Positions 1 through 8,976 of a DNA stretch of 64,000 bases are shown piece after piece (positions within the stretch are counted from its first letter, which is position 1; every line of letters starts with the position of its first letter). The notes beneath the pieces are model-generated. The model saw nothing but the letters and a program-made list of their open reading frames with translations. It searched no databases and had not been told where the DNA came from. The stretch is from Legionella gresilensis (lineage in GTDB: Bacteria; Pseudomonadota; Gammaproteobacteria; Legionellales; Legionellaceae). The stretch covers positions 62,001 to 126,000 of the forward strand of contig NZ_CAAAHX010000008.1 in the NCBI RefSeq assembly GCF_900639865.1, written 5' to 3'. The position numbers and the translations under genes were made by a program.

Positions 1-120
1 CAAAGCAATAGCCCAAACGCAAAGTGCAACTAACTCTTTTACAAAGCCCCGAAATAGGCCCGTTAATATGGAAAGTAAGATAATACTAAGTATAATTAAA
101 TCAATCCAATTCCATTGCAT
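1..120 (-). CDS. cvpA: CvpA family inner-membrane protein, N-terminal fragment cut by window edge
   Basis: Only the first 40 residues are present. The minus-strand frame opens at ATG 118-120 with MQWNWIDLIILSIILLS, a hydrophobic first membrane segment, followed by GLFRGFVKEL, which is typical of CvpA. In E. coli CvpA is an inner-membrane protein needed for colicin V production and linked to envelope homeostasis. The start lies one base after the dedD stop codon, so it is the next gene of the accD-folC-dedD-cvpA run and probably translationally coupled. The rest of the gene is outside the window. Confidence 0.85.
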   Translation of the reverse strand, partial: MQWNWIDLIILSIILLSILTGLFRGFVKELVALCVWAIAL

Positions 121-121
121 A

Positions 122-877
122 TTAACTTATCCTTGTAGTAACAATAAGCCCCTGCAATTGCATCGCATTTGCTAAACGCTGTTGTAGAAGTATTGCTTGT
201 TGCTTTTGATTTAGCTGACCGACTGTAACTCGATACACCACACCATTTTTACTAGCTACTTTAGTATAAGAAGCTTGATAACCTTTGCTTTTTAATTTAT
301 TTACTAATGTAATGGCATTACTTTGTTGCGAGAAAGTCCCTAGCTGTACAGTATAATAATTAGTGCTATTGGTTGGCTTTAAGGACTTACCTTTGACTAA
401 TAAATTTTTTGAACTCTGGACTGGAACAATATAACTATTAGGAACCGGTTGTTTTTTAACAGTCGCAACTGCAACTTTTACTTTTGAAGCCGAAGTAGGT
501 TCAGGTGTCTTTACTTTTTGGATAGTAATCACTTGATCATTAGGTTTAAGTGTTTCTTTGGTAGCAATAACAATTGTTGACTTTAAATCATTGAGCGCAC
601 TAATAGGCTCAGCCTTTATTATAACAGCAGATTTACTCTCATTTGGAATTGCTGGAATATCAACATGAGCAACTTTCATAGCCTTAAAGACTTGCTGTTT
701 TTCCGGAAGAGACAATTTAGGAGCAATAGGTTTTGGCGGTAATTGAATAGAGACGGTTTCATCAAAACGATGGCTAGATTTTTTTATAAGGGCCGGGGCA
801 AAAATAGTGCCAATAGACACAATGACAGCAATACCGATTAATCTATGCTTTAATCGTTCATCAATTATTAATTTCAT
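122..877 (-). CDS. dedD: SPOR-domain protein, DedD-like
   Basis: A bitopic inner-membrane protein. A short basic N-terminus leads into one membrane segment (about residues 12-31), then a long low-complexity periplasmic linker rich in Lys, Pro, Ser, Thr and Val. A C-terminal SPOR domain of about 75 residues begins near YYTVQLGTFSQQSNA. SPOR domains bind glycan strands lacking stem peptides at the septum, so a role in cell division like that of E. coli DedD is likely. Two in-frame ATGs exist, at 883 and 877. The AAGGA ribosome site directly abuts the first and is correctly spaced for the second, so 877 was chosen. It overlaps the folC 3' end and sits between folC and cvpA, its classical position. 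Confidence 0.85.
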   Translation of the reverse strand: MKLIIDERLKHRLIGIAVIVSIGTIFAPALIKKSSHRFDETVSIQLPPKPIAPKLSLPEKQQVFKAMKVAHVDIPAIPNESKSAVIIKAEPISALNDLKSTIVIATKETLKPNDQVITIQKVKTPEPTSASKVKVAVATVKKQPVPNSYIVPVQSSKNLLVKGKSLKPTNSTNYYTVQLGTFSQQSNAITLVNKLKSKGYQASYTKVASKNGVVYRVTVGQLNQKQQAILLQQRLANAMQLQGLIVTTRIS

Positions 878-2171
878 AGCCATTCCTTAAAGTGCTTAAA
901 CTATTATTAAAATAGTTGCTCTCATTAAGAGAGGCAGATAAGATCGCGCCCACTATTATAAAAGAGCCAAAAACTACAATTAAATCATGACCATCTGCCT
1001 CTTTACAAGCAGCTTGATACGCCAAAAATGGACTATTATAACATATATTTAAATTTATTTCGTTAGCAGTTAAAGCTGAAATCAATTGGTTAGCTTGCGC
1101 TGCTCTCTCCCCAGGTAGTAATGCTGGATACCAAGCATGTACATAAACTTTAAGTGGTTTAATCATACCTACAATATCTTTATCAGCAAAAGCTGAGAAA
1201 ACAGCATGTACCCTTATATTTGGATAATTAGTCTTTAAATAATGCGCTAAGTATTGAACTGCTTGCGGATTATGAGCAACATCTAAGAGCGTGCGCTGAG
1301 GTTTAGTAATTATTTGACAACGACCAGAAAGGTTAATTTCTTTGATCCCATCCACATAGGTATCAGCTTTAATAGGTAGTTGTTTTTTAAGACACAACGT
1401 AGTCATTAATGCTGCTGCAATTGAATTTGGATGAAAAGACATTTGAGGAACGGTGAGGTTAATATTTTGAAAGGAAAATTTTATTTTATCATCAATCAGT
1501 TGATAGCTGTATTCTTGATTTTTGCGATAAATAGGTGCCTTACAACTTGCCGCTTTTTGTAATATGCTTTTTGGTAGATCTTCATCAGCATAGATTACGG
1601 GTTTATTAGGTCGAATAATACCTGCTTTTTCATAAGCAATTTTTTCTAATGTATCTCCCAAATAAGCTTCATGATCATAATCAACAGTAGTAATAATTGC
1701 TAAATCAGTATCAATACAATTAACTGCATCAAGGCGACCACCTAAACCTACTTCAAGTATAATTAAATCTAAACAATGCTGCTTAAAATGCCATAAGGCT
1801 GCTAACGTTGCGATTTCAAAATAAGTTAAGGTAATAGAACCTCTTGCTTTATCGATAATATTAAAGGCTTCTATTAGCTCTAAATCGCTAATAGGTTTTT
1901 GATTAACACAAATACGTTCATTAAAATTTATTAAATGAGGCGATGTATAGGTCGCTACTTTGTACCCTGCCTGCCTATAGATTGCTTCAAGTGCAGCAAC
2001 TGTAGAACCCTTGCCATTTGTACCAGCAACAGTAACAATAACTGCATTTAAATTAAGAATATCTAAGATTGTCGCAACTTTGGTAATACGTTCTAATCCC
2101 AGCTGGATAACTTGCACATGACGATGCTCTAAATCATCAAGCCACTGCGATAAACTCTTTTCTTTATTCAT
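861..2171 (-). CDS. folC: Bifunctional dihydrofolate synthase / folylpolyglutamate synthase
   Basis: FolC adds glutamate to dihydropteroate and extends the polyglutamate tail of folates in the cytoplasm, using ATP. It is a Mur-ligase-type protein of 436 residues, a normal length. The P-loop GTNGKGSTVAA is near residue 50, the conserved LEVGLGGRLDAVN follows near residue 140, and the C-terminal domain carries LLDVAHNPQA. It lies 4 bases after accD and overlaps dedD at its 3' end, so the accD-folC-dedD-cvpA genes are probably one transcript, the usual gammaproteobacterial arrangement. Confidence 0.95.
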   Translation of the reverse strand: MNKEKSLSQWLDDLEHRHVQVIQLGLERITKVATILDILNLNAVIVTVAGTNGKGSTVAALEAIYRQAGYKVATYTSPHLINFNERICVNQKPISDLELIEAFNIIDKARGSITLTYFEIATLAALWHFKQHCLDLIILEVGLGGRLDAVNCIDTDLAIITTVDYDHEAYLGDTLEKIAYEKAGIIRPNKPVIYADEDLPKSILQKAASCKAPIYRKNQEYSYQLIDDKIKFSFQNINLTVPQMSFHPNSIAAALMTTLCLKKQLPIKADTYVDGIKEINLSGRCQIITKPQRTLLDVAHNPQAVQYLAHYLKTNYPNIRVHAVFSAFADKDIVGMIKPLKVYVHAWYPALLPGERAAQANQLISALTANEINLNICYNSPFLAYQAACKEADGHDLIVVFGSFIIVGAILSASLNESNYFNNSLSTLRNGYEINN

Positions 2172-2175
2172 ATTA

Positions 2176-3027
2176 CTATTTATGAGTTAATTTAGATATT
2201 AACTCTGCAATAGTAGGACGTAGTGCTTTGCGTTCTAAAATCATATCAATGTGACCATGCTCTAATAAAAATTCGCTACGCTGAAAACCTTCTGGTAAGG
2301 TCTGTCTTACAGTTTGTTCAATGACCCGTGGTCCAGCAAATCCTATTAAAGCATTTGGTTCAGCAATAATGACATCACCTAAGCTTGCAAAGCTTGCTGA
2401 CACGCCACCCATTGTAGGGTCTGTTAAGACAACGATAAAGGGAAGTTTAGTTTCTGCAAAACGAGCTAAAGCGGCAGATGTTTTAGCCATTTGCATCAAA
2501 GAAAACAATCCCTCTTGCATGCGCGCCCCGCCACTTGCAGTAAAGCAAATATAAGGACGATGTTCAGCCGTAGCTGTGTTTACTGCCCTAACAAATTTTT
2601 CACCAACTGTGGCGCCCATAGAGCCGCCCATAAAATTAAATTCAAATGCACTAACCACAACTGGATGAGATTCCAAATTGCCTTTCATCACTATTAAAGC
2701 TTCTTTCTCACCTGTTGCTTTCTGTGCCTGACTAATTCTATCTTTATATTTTTTTGAATCCTTAAACTTCAAACGATCAATAGGCTCTAAATTAGCTGCA
2801 ATTTCTTCACGAGGTGATTGATCTAAGAATTGATCCAGGCGTTCTCTTGCTGTAATTCGATGATGGTAATTGCAGGTTGGGCAGATTGATAAGTTTTTGA
2901 TAAGCTCAGTGCTATATAAAACTGAATTACAACCCTGACATTTTACCCATAAACCTTCTGGCACTCCTTTTTTTTGACTAGATTCCGTCTTAATAATAGA
3001 AGGTAATAATTTCTTAAGCCAACTCAT
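2176..3027 (-). CDS. accD: Acetyl-CoA carboxylase carboxyltransferase subunit beta
   Basis: AccD is the beta half of the carboxyltransferase that moves the carboxyl group from biotin to acetyl-CoA to make malonyl-CoA, the first step of fatty acid synthesis. It has 283 residues, normal for the family. The N-terminal four-cysteine zinc ribbon is visible as CQGC and CPTC about 20 residues apart (residues 30-53), followed by the crotonase-like carboxyltransferase domain with SGGARMQEG and [13 protein letters not shown]. It is the first gene of the minus-strand run, and the partner accA is not in the window. Confidence 0.96.
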   Translation of the reverse strand: MSWLKKLLPSIIKTESSQKKGVPEGLWVKCQGCNSVLYSTELIKNLSICPTCNYHHRITARERLDQFLDQSPREEIAANLEPIDRLKFKDSKKYKDRISQAQKATGEKEALIVMKGNLESHPVVVSAFEFNFMGGSMGATVGEKFVRAVNTATAEHRPYICFTASGGARMQEGLFSLMQMAKTSAALARFAETKLPFIVVLTDPTMGGVSASFASLGDVIIAEPNALIGFAGPRVIEQTVRQTLPEGFQRSEFLLEHGHIDMILERKALRPTIAELISKLTHK

Positions 3028-3335
3028 AAACTAAACCTATACATATTGAATGGTGATAGTATAATGCAAAATTAAGTTAAAAGTTAGCAGGCATTTATAA
3101 GTAACTACAAACATAAACCACGCCTTCTAATAACCTAAAGCACCTCCTATTTAACTAAATCAATTATCTATTATTTTTTATTATTCGTATAATTTTTGCT
3201 TTCAAATAGAAATTGCGAAAAACCCACCTAAATTACATTAAATTTTCAATTTATGAAATTGAAATTCACTTACTCTATCTATAAGATTGGTGAGCTTTTA
3301 TCTTATAGATTTGGACTTAAGCAAGGATTTGTAAA
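3028..3335. other. Intergenic region between divergent accD and the LRR gene, with a perfect 11-bp inverted repeat
   Basis: This AT-rich stretch separates two divergent genes and must hold both promoters. The clearest structure is a perfect inverted repeat, ATCTATAAGAT at 3277-3287 and ATCTTATAGAT at 3300-3310, with a 12-base spacer. It ends 25 bases before the LRR start codon. It could be an operator or a hairpin in the leader. An AAGGA ribosome site lies 8 bases before the LRR ATG. No coding sequence or known RNA is seen here. Confidence 0.5.
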
Positions 3336-4610
3336 ATGTATTTTAAATTAAATATAAGTGATGATAGTGACTTATCTACTGCTATTGAAATACTTAATCC
3401 TCACATTACAATACTCGATTTAAGCCAAATTAATTTTACTGATAAAACAGGATTAGAATTAGCGCAAACTTTTAAGGCTATTCCAAGGAAAGTTCATCAC
3501 CTTAAATTAGGTTGGAATCAACTAGGCGATAAAACTGCTGAGGACTTAGTAGAAGCGTTTGCAGCGATTCCAGCCCATATAACTACACTTGATTTAAGAT
3601 GGAATAGACTCAACAAGATTGGAGCTAACTTAACGAAGGTTTTTGCTGCTATTCCTATACATGTAATATTTTTAAATTTAAGCGTCAATGATCTAGGGAA
3701 CTTAAATGGCCAAACCTTAGTCGATGCTCTATCAACTATCCCAGCACATGTAAACACTCTTAATTTAAATGCAAACAATTTAGCTAATAAAACTGAAAAA
3801 GAATTAATACAATTACTTGGATCACTACCCAAGACTATTACGAAACTCGATTTAGGTGAAAATGAGTTTTTTATTAAAACAGGCCCTGGACTAGCTAAAA
3901 TATTTTCTACCCTTCCATTCAGGCTTAATTATCTTAATTTAAGTGGCAATGATCTTGCTAATCTTACAGGAGGAGGCTTTTCTCAAATCTTTTTAGACAT
4001 CTCAGCCAAAATAACCATACTTAATTTAAGTTCGAATAATTTAGGCAATATAAGTAGTGAAGAGTTGGCACAACTTTTTGCTGGTATTCCAGCAAGTGTT
4101 ATAGAGTTTAATTTAAGTAATAATGACTTCTCAAATATGTCGGGTGAAGAATTAGCATCTACGCTTGCTGCTGTTCCTAAACATGTAATTACCCTAAATC
4201 TAAGTGGTAATAATTTATCAAACATGGCTAGTGAAGACTTAACACAAGCCCTTGCAGCTATTCCATTAAGTGTCACACATCTTAATTTAAGCTGGAATGA
4301 TTTCAATTTAAAGTGGCTACAAGATGGTATATTAAATGATTTGCCACAAATTTTTTCAGAAATGCCTATAAGTATAACTAACTTAGACTTAAGCGGAAAT
4401 AAATTTGATAGTGATAATAAACTAGATTTAGCACAATTTTTCACTGCTATACCAGCTAATATTAAAAACTTAAATTTACAAAGAACAGGCTTAAATTTAA
4501 TTTCTGAAGCGAATTTTAAACAACTTAAAGGCTGTTTATCTAACATTGAAACTTTAACGCTTAGTTATAATGAAATTAATAATATGTCCCCTACATGCGC
4601 CAGTCATTAA
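3336..4610 (+). CDS. Leucine-rich-repeat protein, effector-like, reading frame broken near the 3' end
   Basis: The 424 residues are almost entirely about fourteen ribonuclease-inhibitor-type leucine-rich repeats of roughly 27-31 residues. Each has a core such as TLNLSGNNLSN and a helical half like ELAQLFAGIPA. No signal peptide or membrane segment is seen, so the product is cytoplasmic or exported by a signal-independent route. Such tandem LRR proteins are common among Dot/Icm-translocated proteins of Legionella, so an effector role is an inference from family and context. The frame ends in an unrelated four-residue tail (CASH) after NNMSP, while the repeat pattern continues in another frame (next entry). 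The true product was probably about 495 residues. It stands alone, divergent from accD. Confidence 0.8.
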   Translation: MYFKLNISDDSDLSTAIEILNPHITILDLSQINFTDKTGLELAQTFKAIPRKVHHLKLGWNQLGDKTAEDLVEAFAAIPAHITTLDLRWNRLNKIGANLTKVFAAIPIHVIFLNLSVNDLGNLNGQTLVDALSTIPAHVNTLNLNANNLANKTEKELIQLLGSLPKTITKLDLGENEFFIKTGPGLAKIFSTLPFRLNYLNLSGNDLANLTGGGFSQIFLDISAKITILNLSSNNLGNISSEELAQLFAGIPASVIEFNLSNNDFSNMSGEELASTLAAVPKHVITLNLSGNNLSNMASEDLTQALAAIPLSVTHLNLSWNDFNLKWLQDGILNDLPQIFSEMPISITNLDLSGNKFDSDNKLDLAQFFTAIPANIKNLNLQRTGLNLISEANFKQLKGCLSNIETLTLSYNEINNMSPTCASH

Positions 4611-4825
4611 AGGCAACTATGCCTAATATTCAACAGATAATCTTAAGTGAGACTGAGCAAGATATATTAGAACCTTTTAGCAATTTACTTTATCAACGAT
4701 ATTTATGGGAGCTTGGTGATAGAAATCATCCCCCTTCCCTGCTTAATTGGTGTACGTTTTATACAGTAAAAAAATCGCTTCATGCTGAAAGAGCACCTAA
4801 TGAAGTAAAAAAGCTGATAGAATAA
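4595..4825 (+). pseudogene. Frameshifted C-terminal part of the LRR gene
   Basis: This frame encodes 76 residues that continue the upstream protein: the run MPNIQQIILSE is one more degenerate repeat, followed by a non-repeat C-terminal cap. The junction is a run of four C at 4588-4591. One additional C would join ...NNMSPYMRQSLKATM without a gap. It has no ribosome site of its own. It is therefore best read as the displaced 3' end of the LRR gene, caused by a single-base loss in a homopolymer. A sequencing error or a phase-variable tract would look the same. Confidence 0.75.
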
Positions 4826-4981
4826 GTTCCTCTTGATTATTTAGAGAATTCAATACTATAACTTTCAATAATAAATCATTATTAAAAATTGCTAGCTTAA
4901 ACAAAGATTTTATATAACCTTAATTTAAAGTTTTGCAAAAAAAAGCCGCTAATATTATTATCCAGCAATCTCGGAGTAGTT

Positions 4982-5698
4982 ATGATAAGGTTACTCTTTA
5001 TAATTATAACGATGATGGCCTGCTTAAATTCTAGCTGGGCGCACACTCGCTATGGTGAAACGCTCTGTCAGCAACCTGATTATTTCTGCCTTAAAGTTAA
5101 ATCTGGCGATAGCTGGGAAAAATTATTCCCTAATTCTGAAGCATTAGACATTGTAAAAAGAGTTAATCGCATGAATGTTAGATTACGTCCAGGCATGGTG
5201 ATTGCCGTTCCAAAAAATTTAGACCGATTAAGCGTTTATGATGTCTCCCCTTTTCCTCGCTATATTGAAGGCAATAATGAAAAAACTATTTATGTTAGTC
5301 AGCAAAGATTAGCTTGGGCAGCCTATGATGAATCAGGCGAATTAGTCTGGTGGGGGCCGATTTCTTCTGGGCTTGATAAATGTCCGGGTGTTTATGGTGG
5401 CTGTACAACGCCAACAGGCTCTTTCCGAGTTATAAGAAAACAAGACATTGATTGTATTTCTACTGCTTTCCCTATGCGAGAAGATGGTGATAATGGTGGC
5501 GCTATAATGCCATTTTGTATGCATTTTTTTCGCGGTTATGCTCTTCATGGCAGCAATGAAGTCCCAGGCTATCGGGCAAGTCATGGTTGCATTAGAATGT
5601 TCACTGAGGATGCGCGTTGGTTAAATGAAGAATTTGTGGATTTACCAGGCGGAGGAATGCCAGGCACGCGAGTTGTTATCGACTCACCTAATGGTTAA
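4982..5698 (+). CDS. Exported L,D-transpeptidase (YkuD fold), EnhA-like
   Basis: A 238-residue secreted protein. The N-terminal signal peptide probably ends near SSWA-H (about residue 20). A LysM-like segment follows (CLKVKSGDSWEKLF, then RLRPGMVIAVP, residues 36-77). The C-terminal YkuD domain holds the catalytic signature ALHGSNEVPGYRASHGCIRM, with His and Cys of the SHGC motif around residues 190-208. L,D-transpeptidases form 3-3 cross-links in peptidoglycan or attach proteins to it. The Legionella EnhA family has this architecture, but the exact ortholog is uncertain. A GGAG ribosome site precedes the ATG. The gene is monocistronic, and a second YkuD gene lies at 13.9 kb. Confidence 0.85.
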   Translation: MIRLLFIIITMMACLNSSWAHTRYGETLCQQPDYFCLKVKSGDSWEKLFPNSEALDIVKRVNRMNVRLRPGMVIAVPKNLDRLSVYDVSPFPRYIEGNNEKTIYVSQQRLAWAAYDESGELVWWGPISSGLDKCPGVYGGCTTPTGSFRVIRKQDIDCISTAFPMREDGDNGGAIMPFCMHFFRGYALHGSNEVPGYRASHGCIRMFTEDARWLNEEFVDLPGGGMPGTRVVIDSPNG

Positions 5699-5930
5699 TG
5701 CCAAGTTAATCTTAACTATCTAGAATTAAAACACTCGCAACGCCATGGAAAAGAGGAAAACCCTGTCAAGAACCATTGATTTTTCTTTTACTAATTATAA
5801 AAGAGATAATTAATTACTATAGAATAAGTATTTTCATAAATGCAATGATAGCAATATAAAACGTATTTAAAGAGAGCGGGATATACTTATATATAAACAA
5901 AATTAAGCCAGAAAATATAAGGCTAGGTAT
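5699..5930. other. Intergenic region before the VIT-family gene, no recognised element
   Basis: An AT-rich spacer of 232 bases. No palindrome of the dispersed repeat families, no RNA gene and no credible small reading frame was seen. It presumably contains the promoter of the downstream transporter gene. Confidence 0.4.
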
Positions 5931-6620
5931 ATGCAAACTAAAGAACATCATCGAGCCCTTCGCATTGGTTGGTTACGTGCTGCTGTGTTAGGCGCAAATG
6001 ATGGGATTATTTCTACTGCAAGCTTATTAATCGGTATGGCTGCTGCCTATACATCAGATAAAGGGATCTTAGTCGCTGGTATTGCAGGATTAATTGCCGG
6101 CGCTATGTCGATGGCTGCAGGTGAGTATATATCAGTAAGCTCTCAAGCCGATACTGAGAGGTCAGCATTACAGCGCGAAAAGAAAGAACTTGAAGAAAGC
6201 TTACCTAGTGAAATTGAAGAGCTTACATCTATCTATATTAATCGAGGCTTAGAGCGCCATCTAGCAGAAGAAGTTGCACGACAATTAATGGCTAAAGATG
6301 CACTAGGAACCCATGTCCGTGATGAACTTGGTATTACAGAAATATCGAGCGCTCAACCGCTACAGGCAGCAATATTTTCTGCTTGTAGTTTTACTATTGG
6401 CTCCCTATTACCCATATTAACCTTTCTTATTATTCCTCGTACATATCTTATTCCGACTATGTCAATTATGGCTATAATTTTTTTGGCTCTACTCGGGGCA
6501 ATCGCTGCAAAGATAGGTGGAGCAAAAATCATGTTAGGTGCACTACGAGTAGTGCTTTGGGGAACAATAGCGATGATTATTAGTGCAAGCATTGGTTTAC
6601 TGTTGGGTATAGTGATATAG
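5931..6620 (+). CDS. VIT1/CCC1-family metal transporter
   Basis: A 229-residue inner-membrane protein of the vacuolar iron transporter family, whose members move Fe2+ or Mn2+. The signature region lies in the first half: LRAAVLGANDGIISTASLLI, then AGAMSMAAGEYISVSSQ. Next is a charged cytoplasmic region (QREKKELEESLPSEIEEL, about 85-135), which in the family carries the metal-binding helices. Three hydrophobic segments follow to the C-terminus, giving five in total. It stands alone, convergent with rlpA. Bacterial members are often linked to Mn or Fe detoxification; the metal cannot be read from the sequence. Confidence 0.88.
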   Translation: MQTKEHHRALRIGWLRAAVLGANDGIISTASLLIGMAAAYTSDKGILVAGIAGLIAGAMSMAAGEYISVSSQADTERSALQREKKELEESLPSEIEELTSIYINRGLERHLAEEVARQLMAKDALGTHVRDELGITEISSAQPLQAAIFSACSFTIGSLLPILTFLIIPRTYLIPTMSIMAIIFLALLGAIAAKIGGAKIMLGALRVVLWGTIAMIISASIGLLLGIVI

Positions 6621-6660
6621 AATCAATGATTACTTCCCTGTAAAAGAGATTATTAACTAA

Positions 6661-7482
6661 TTACTGTAACATGGTAAAAGAGCCTTTAATCCCATGCGCT
6701 GCTAGCTGCATTTTAAAAGACTCTGTCATCTTTTTATCTATGAAAGGTCCAACTTTAACTATGAAGCGCTCTTTATGCTTCTCAATTAAAACGGGCGAAG
6801 GTGTAAATTTAGAAAGTTTTTTTTGCAATATATTAGCTAAATCTTTCGAAGAAAAAGCGCCCGCTTGTACATAATAATGTGCAAAAATTGATTTACCCGG
6901 AAGAGCAAGCGCTTCTATTTCAACAGGTGCCGTTCCATGGGCAAGCAAACCTAACTTGCTAGCCGCTGCATAAGATAAATCAATGATGCGATCTTTACGG
7001 AATGGCCCTCTATCATTAACTTTCACAATAGCTTCACGCCCATTGTTTAAATTTTTTACTCTAACATAGGTAGGTAGAGGCAATGTTTTGTGTGCAGCGG
7101 TCATAGAATACATATCATAATTTTCGCCGCTTGAGGTTCGTTGACTATGAAATTTAGTACCATACCAAGAAGCAATGCCTCGTGTTTTATAACCTTTAGC
7201 TGTCCTTAAGACAGAGTATTTACGTCCCTCAACTGCATAAGTTTCAGGATTACCATAACGGCTCAAAGGCTCATAAATAGGTTTAATATGCTTAAATTTA
7301 GTAGGTGGTGGTCCTGGCGGAGCTCCATCATTTATATGCATTGAAGCACGGTTATTAAATAGTTTGGGTTTGCTAGCAACATTTGTCAGCTTAGCTTGTT
7401 GCCTTGTGGAATTTTTTATAAAACGTGGCTGAGGATAGCAACCCCCTATCATTATTAACGAAATCAAAATCAATACTCGCAT
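6661..7482 (-). CDS. rlpA: RlpA-like septal lipoprotein (DPBB plus SPOR domains)
   Basis: A 273-residue lipoprotein with an N-terminal lipobox (LIMIGGC, Cys at about residue 15), a proline-rich linker, a double-psi beta-barrel domain (GIASWYGTKFHSQRTSSGE to KVNDRGPFRKDRIIDLSYAA, residues about 100-180) and a C-terminal SPOR domain (YYVQAGAFSSKDLA). RlpA of Pseudomonas is a lytic transglycosylase acting on denuded glycan at the septum. The family's Glu and Asp catalytic region is present here (GENYD, NDRGPF). It is monocistronic and divergent from dacA. Confidence 0.92.
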   Translation of the reverse strand: MRVLILISLIMIGGCYPQPRFIKNSTRQQAKLTNVASKPKLFNNRASMHINDGAPPGPPPTKFKHIKPIYEPLSRYGNPETYAVEGRKYSVLRTAKGYKTRGIASWYGTKFHSQRTSSGENYDMYSMTAAHKTLPLPTYVRVKNLNNGREAIVKVNDRGPFRKDRIIDLSYAAASKLGLLAHGTAPVEIEALALPGKSIFAHYYVQAGAFSSKDLANILQKKLSKFTPSPVLIEKHKERFIVKVGPFIDKKMTESFKMQLAAHGIKGSFTMLQ

Positions 7483-7520
7483 TCATTATACTCTTTAATT
7501 TTTTTAATATTAATCTTCTT

Positions 7521-7660
7521 TCAAAACTCGCAAAGTGCAAAATGGTAGGATGCGCCAACACACTGAACCAAAGTGTACATAGAGTACATGGGGATTCGAG
7601 CACTGCCGCGGCCTGCAAATTGACCATTACAGTAAAGTTTCAAAGAAGTCTACTATATAC
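7521..7660. repeat. Intergenic repeat between rlpA and dacA (TCAAAACTCG box family)
   Basis: The spacer between rlpA and dacA contains TCAAAACTCG at 7521 and, near its right end, AAATTGACCATTACAGTAAA followed by GTTTCAAAGAAGTC. The same pair of motifs occurs in order at 33119-33168 (TCAAAACTCGGCG, AAATTGGCCGTTGCAGTA, CTTCCAAAGCAATC), and part of it occurs inverted at 25128-25160. This copy carries about 90 additional internal bases, including a GCCGCGGC core. Short frames on both strands through it are not credible genes. Confidence 0.55.
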
Positions 7661-7754
7661 AATGCCTTATCTGAATAAAATACTTTCCTAGGTAATTGGA
7701 TGGCTAGATAAGGCTGTGATACTATGACAACATTTTGGAATAGCGAGTATAAAA

Positions 7755-8969
7755 ATGAGGATTTTACATACTTCCATTAAGATAGTATTAGTTACATCAT
7801 TAATCTTAAATTCAACTAACTTTTACGCTAACTCTTCTTTACCGACTGTAGCACCTTCCCCCAGCTCATCTGTGGCAAACAAACCTCTTATTACTCCTGC
7901 ACCACCTATTATCAATGCGCAAGCTTTTATATTAATTGATGTTAATAGTGGTAAAATAATTGCTGAGAAGAATAGCGAACTAAAGTTACCACCAGCCAGT
8001 TTAACTAAAATGATGACGCTTTATGTTATTTCAAATGCCCTACGCAATGAGCAAATTCATCTTAATGATAATGTACGTATCAGCCATGATGCTTGGAAAA
8101 CAGGCGGCTCACGTATGTTTGTCAAAGAAGGTCAAGAAGTTTCTGTTGAAGATTTACTAAAAGGAATCATCGTTGACTCAGGAAATGATGCTTGTGTGGC
8201 TATGGCAGAACACCTAGGTGGTAGTGAAGCTGGTTTCGCTGAAATTATGAATCAGCAAGCTCAATTATTAGGTATGAAAAACAGTCATTTCACCGATAGC
8301 ACGGGTTTACCTGATGAAAAACTATATACCACTGCAAAAGATTTAGCGATTTTAGGCAAAGCACTGATTAATGACTTTCCTCAGTATTATCATTGGTATA
8401 AGCAAAAATGGTTTACTTTTAATGGCATCCGTCAACCAAATCGTAATCGTTTGTTATGGCGGAATAGTCAAGTTGATGGAGTTAAAACAGGCCATACTAG
8501 TGATGCTGGCTTTTGTTTAGTCTCTTCTGCTAAACGCGATAATATGCGTTTATTAGCAGTTGTTTTGGGCTCACCTAGCGACTCAATTCGTGCTGATGAT
8601 AGTGAGCGCCTATTAAATTATGGTTTTCGTTTCTATGAAACTCATGAATTGTATAAGGCTAATCAAACGGTCTCAGAGTTACCTATTTATAAAGGCAAAA
8701 ATAGTAAGCTTAATGTAGGATTGTTACACGATCAGGCTATAACTATTCCTAATGGCCAATATCAGCGCCTCAGTATTAAAACTCAAATACCTTCAACCAT
8801 TGAAGCGCCTATAAAAAAAGGGGATCGTATTGGTAATTTGGTTGTTCATTTTGATGATAAAGTACTAGACACCTATCCTCTATATGCTTTAGAAGACGTA
8901 CCTACCGGTGGCTTTATTACACGATGTAAAGACTCAGTACATTTAATGTTTAAGCGTTGGTTTGGTTGA
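7755..8969 (+). CDS. dacA: D-alanyl-D-alanine carboxypeptidase, penicillin-binding protein 5/6 type
   Basis: A periplasmic, C-terminally anchored DD-carboxypeptidase that removes the terminal D-Ala of peptidoglycan pentapeptides. It has 404 residues, and an N-terminal signal segment ends near residue 25. The serine-protease-like triad motifs of PBPs are intact: SLTK at 82-85, SGN near 144 and KTG near 246. The C-terminal beta domain is followed by an amphipathic tail (FITRCKDSVHLMFKRWFG) that docks it to the inner membrane. It leads the dacA-dat-ybeD-lipB operon. The product feeds tetrapeptides to the L,D-transpeptidases encoded nearby. Confidence 0.95.
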   Translation: MRILHTSIKIVLVTSLILNSTNFYANSSLPTVAPSPSSSVANKPLITPAPPIINAQAFILIDVNSGKIIAEKNSELKLPPASLTKMMTLYVISNALRNEQIHLNDNVRISHDAWKTGGSRMFVKEGQEVSVEDLLKGIIVDSGNDACVAMAEHLGGSEAGFAEIMNQQAQLLGMKNSHFTDSTGLPDEKLYTTAKDLAILGKALINDFPQYYHWYKQKWFTFNGIRQPNRNRLLWRNSQVDGVKTGHTSDAGFCLVSSAKRDNMRLLAVVLGSPSDSIRADDSERLLNYGFRFYETHELYKANQTVSELPIYKGKNSKLNVGLLHDQAITIPNGQYQRLSIKTQIPSTIEAPIKKGDRIGNLVVHFDDKVLDTYPLYALEDVPTGGFITRCKDSVHLMFKRWFG

Positions 8970-8976
8970 GATATTA

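Noticed and set aside
3983-4546. 187-residue minus-strand open frame antisense to the LRR gene (and a shorter one at 3518-3832)
   Set aside because: The periodic LRR codons create a periodic antisense translation without stops; there is no ribosome site or family resemblance.
7391-7691. Two opposing small frames (78 and 88 residues) between rlpA and dacA
   Set aside because: Both run through the intergenic repeat and overlap the rlpA 5' end; no ribosome site and no conserved sequence.
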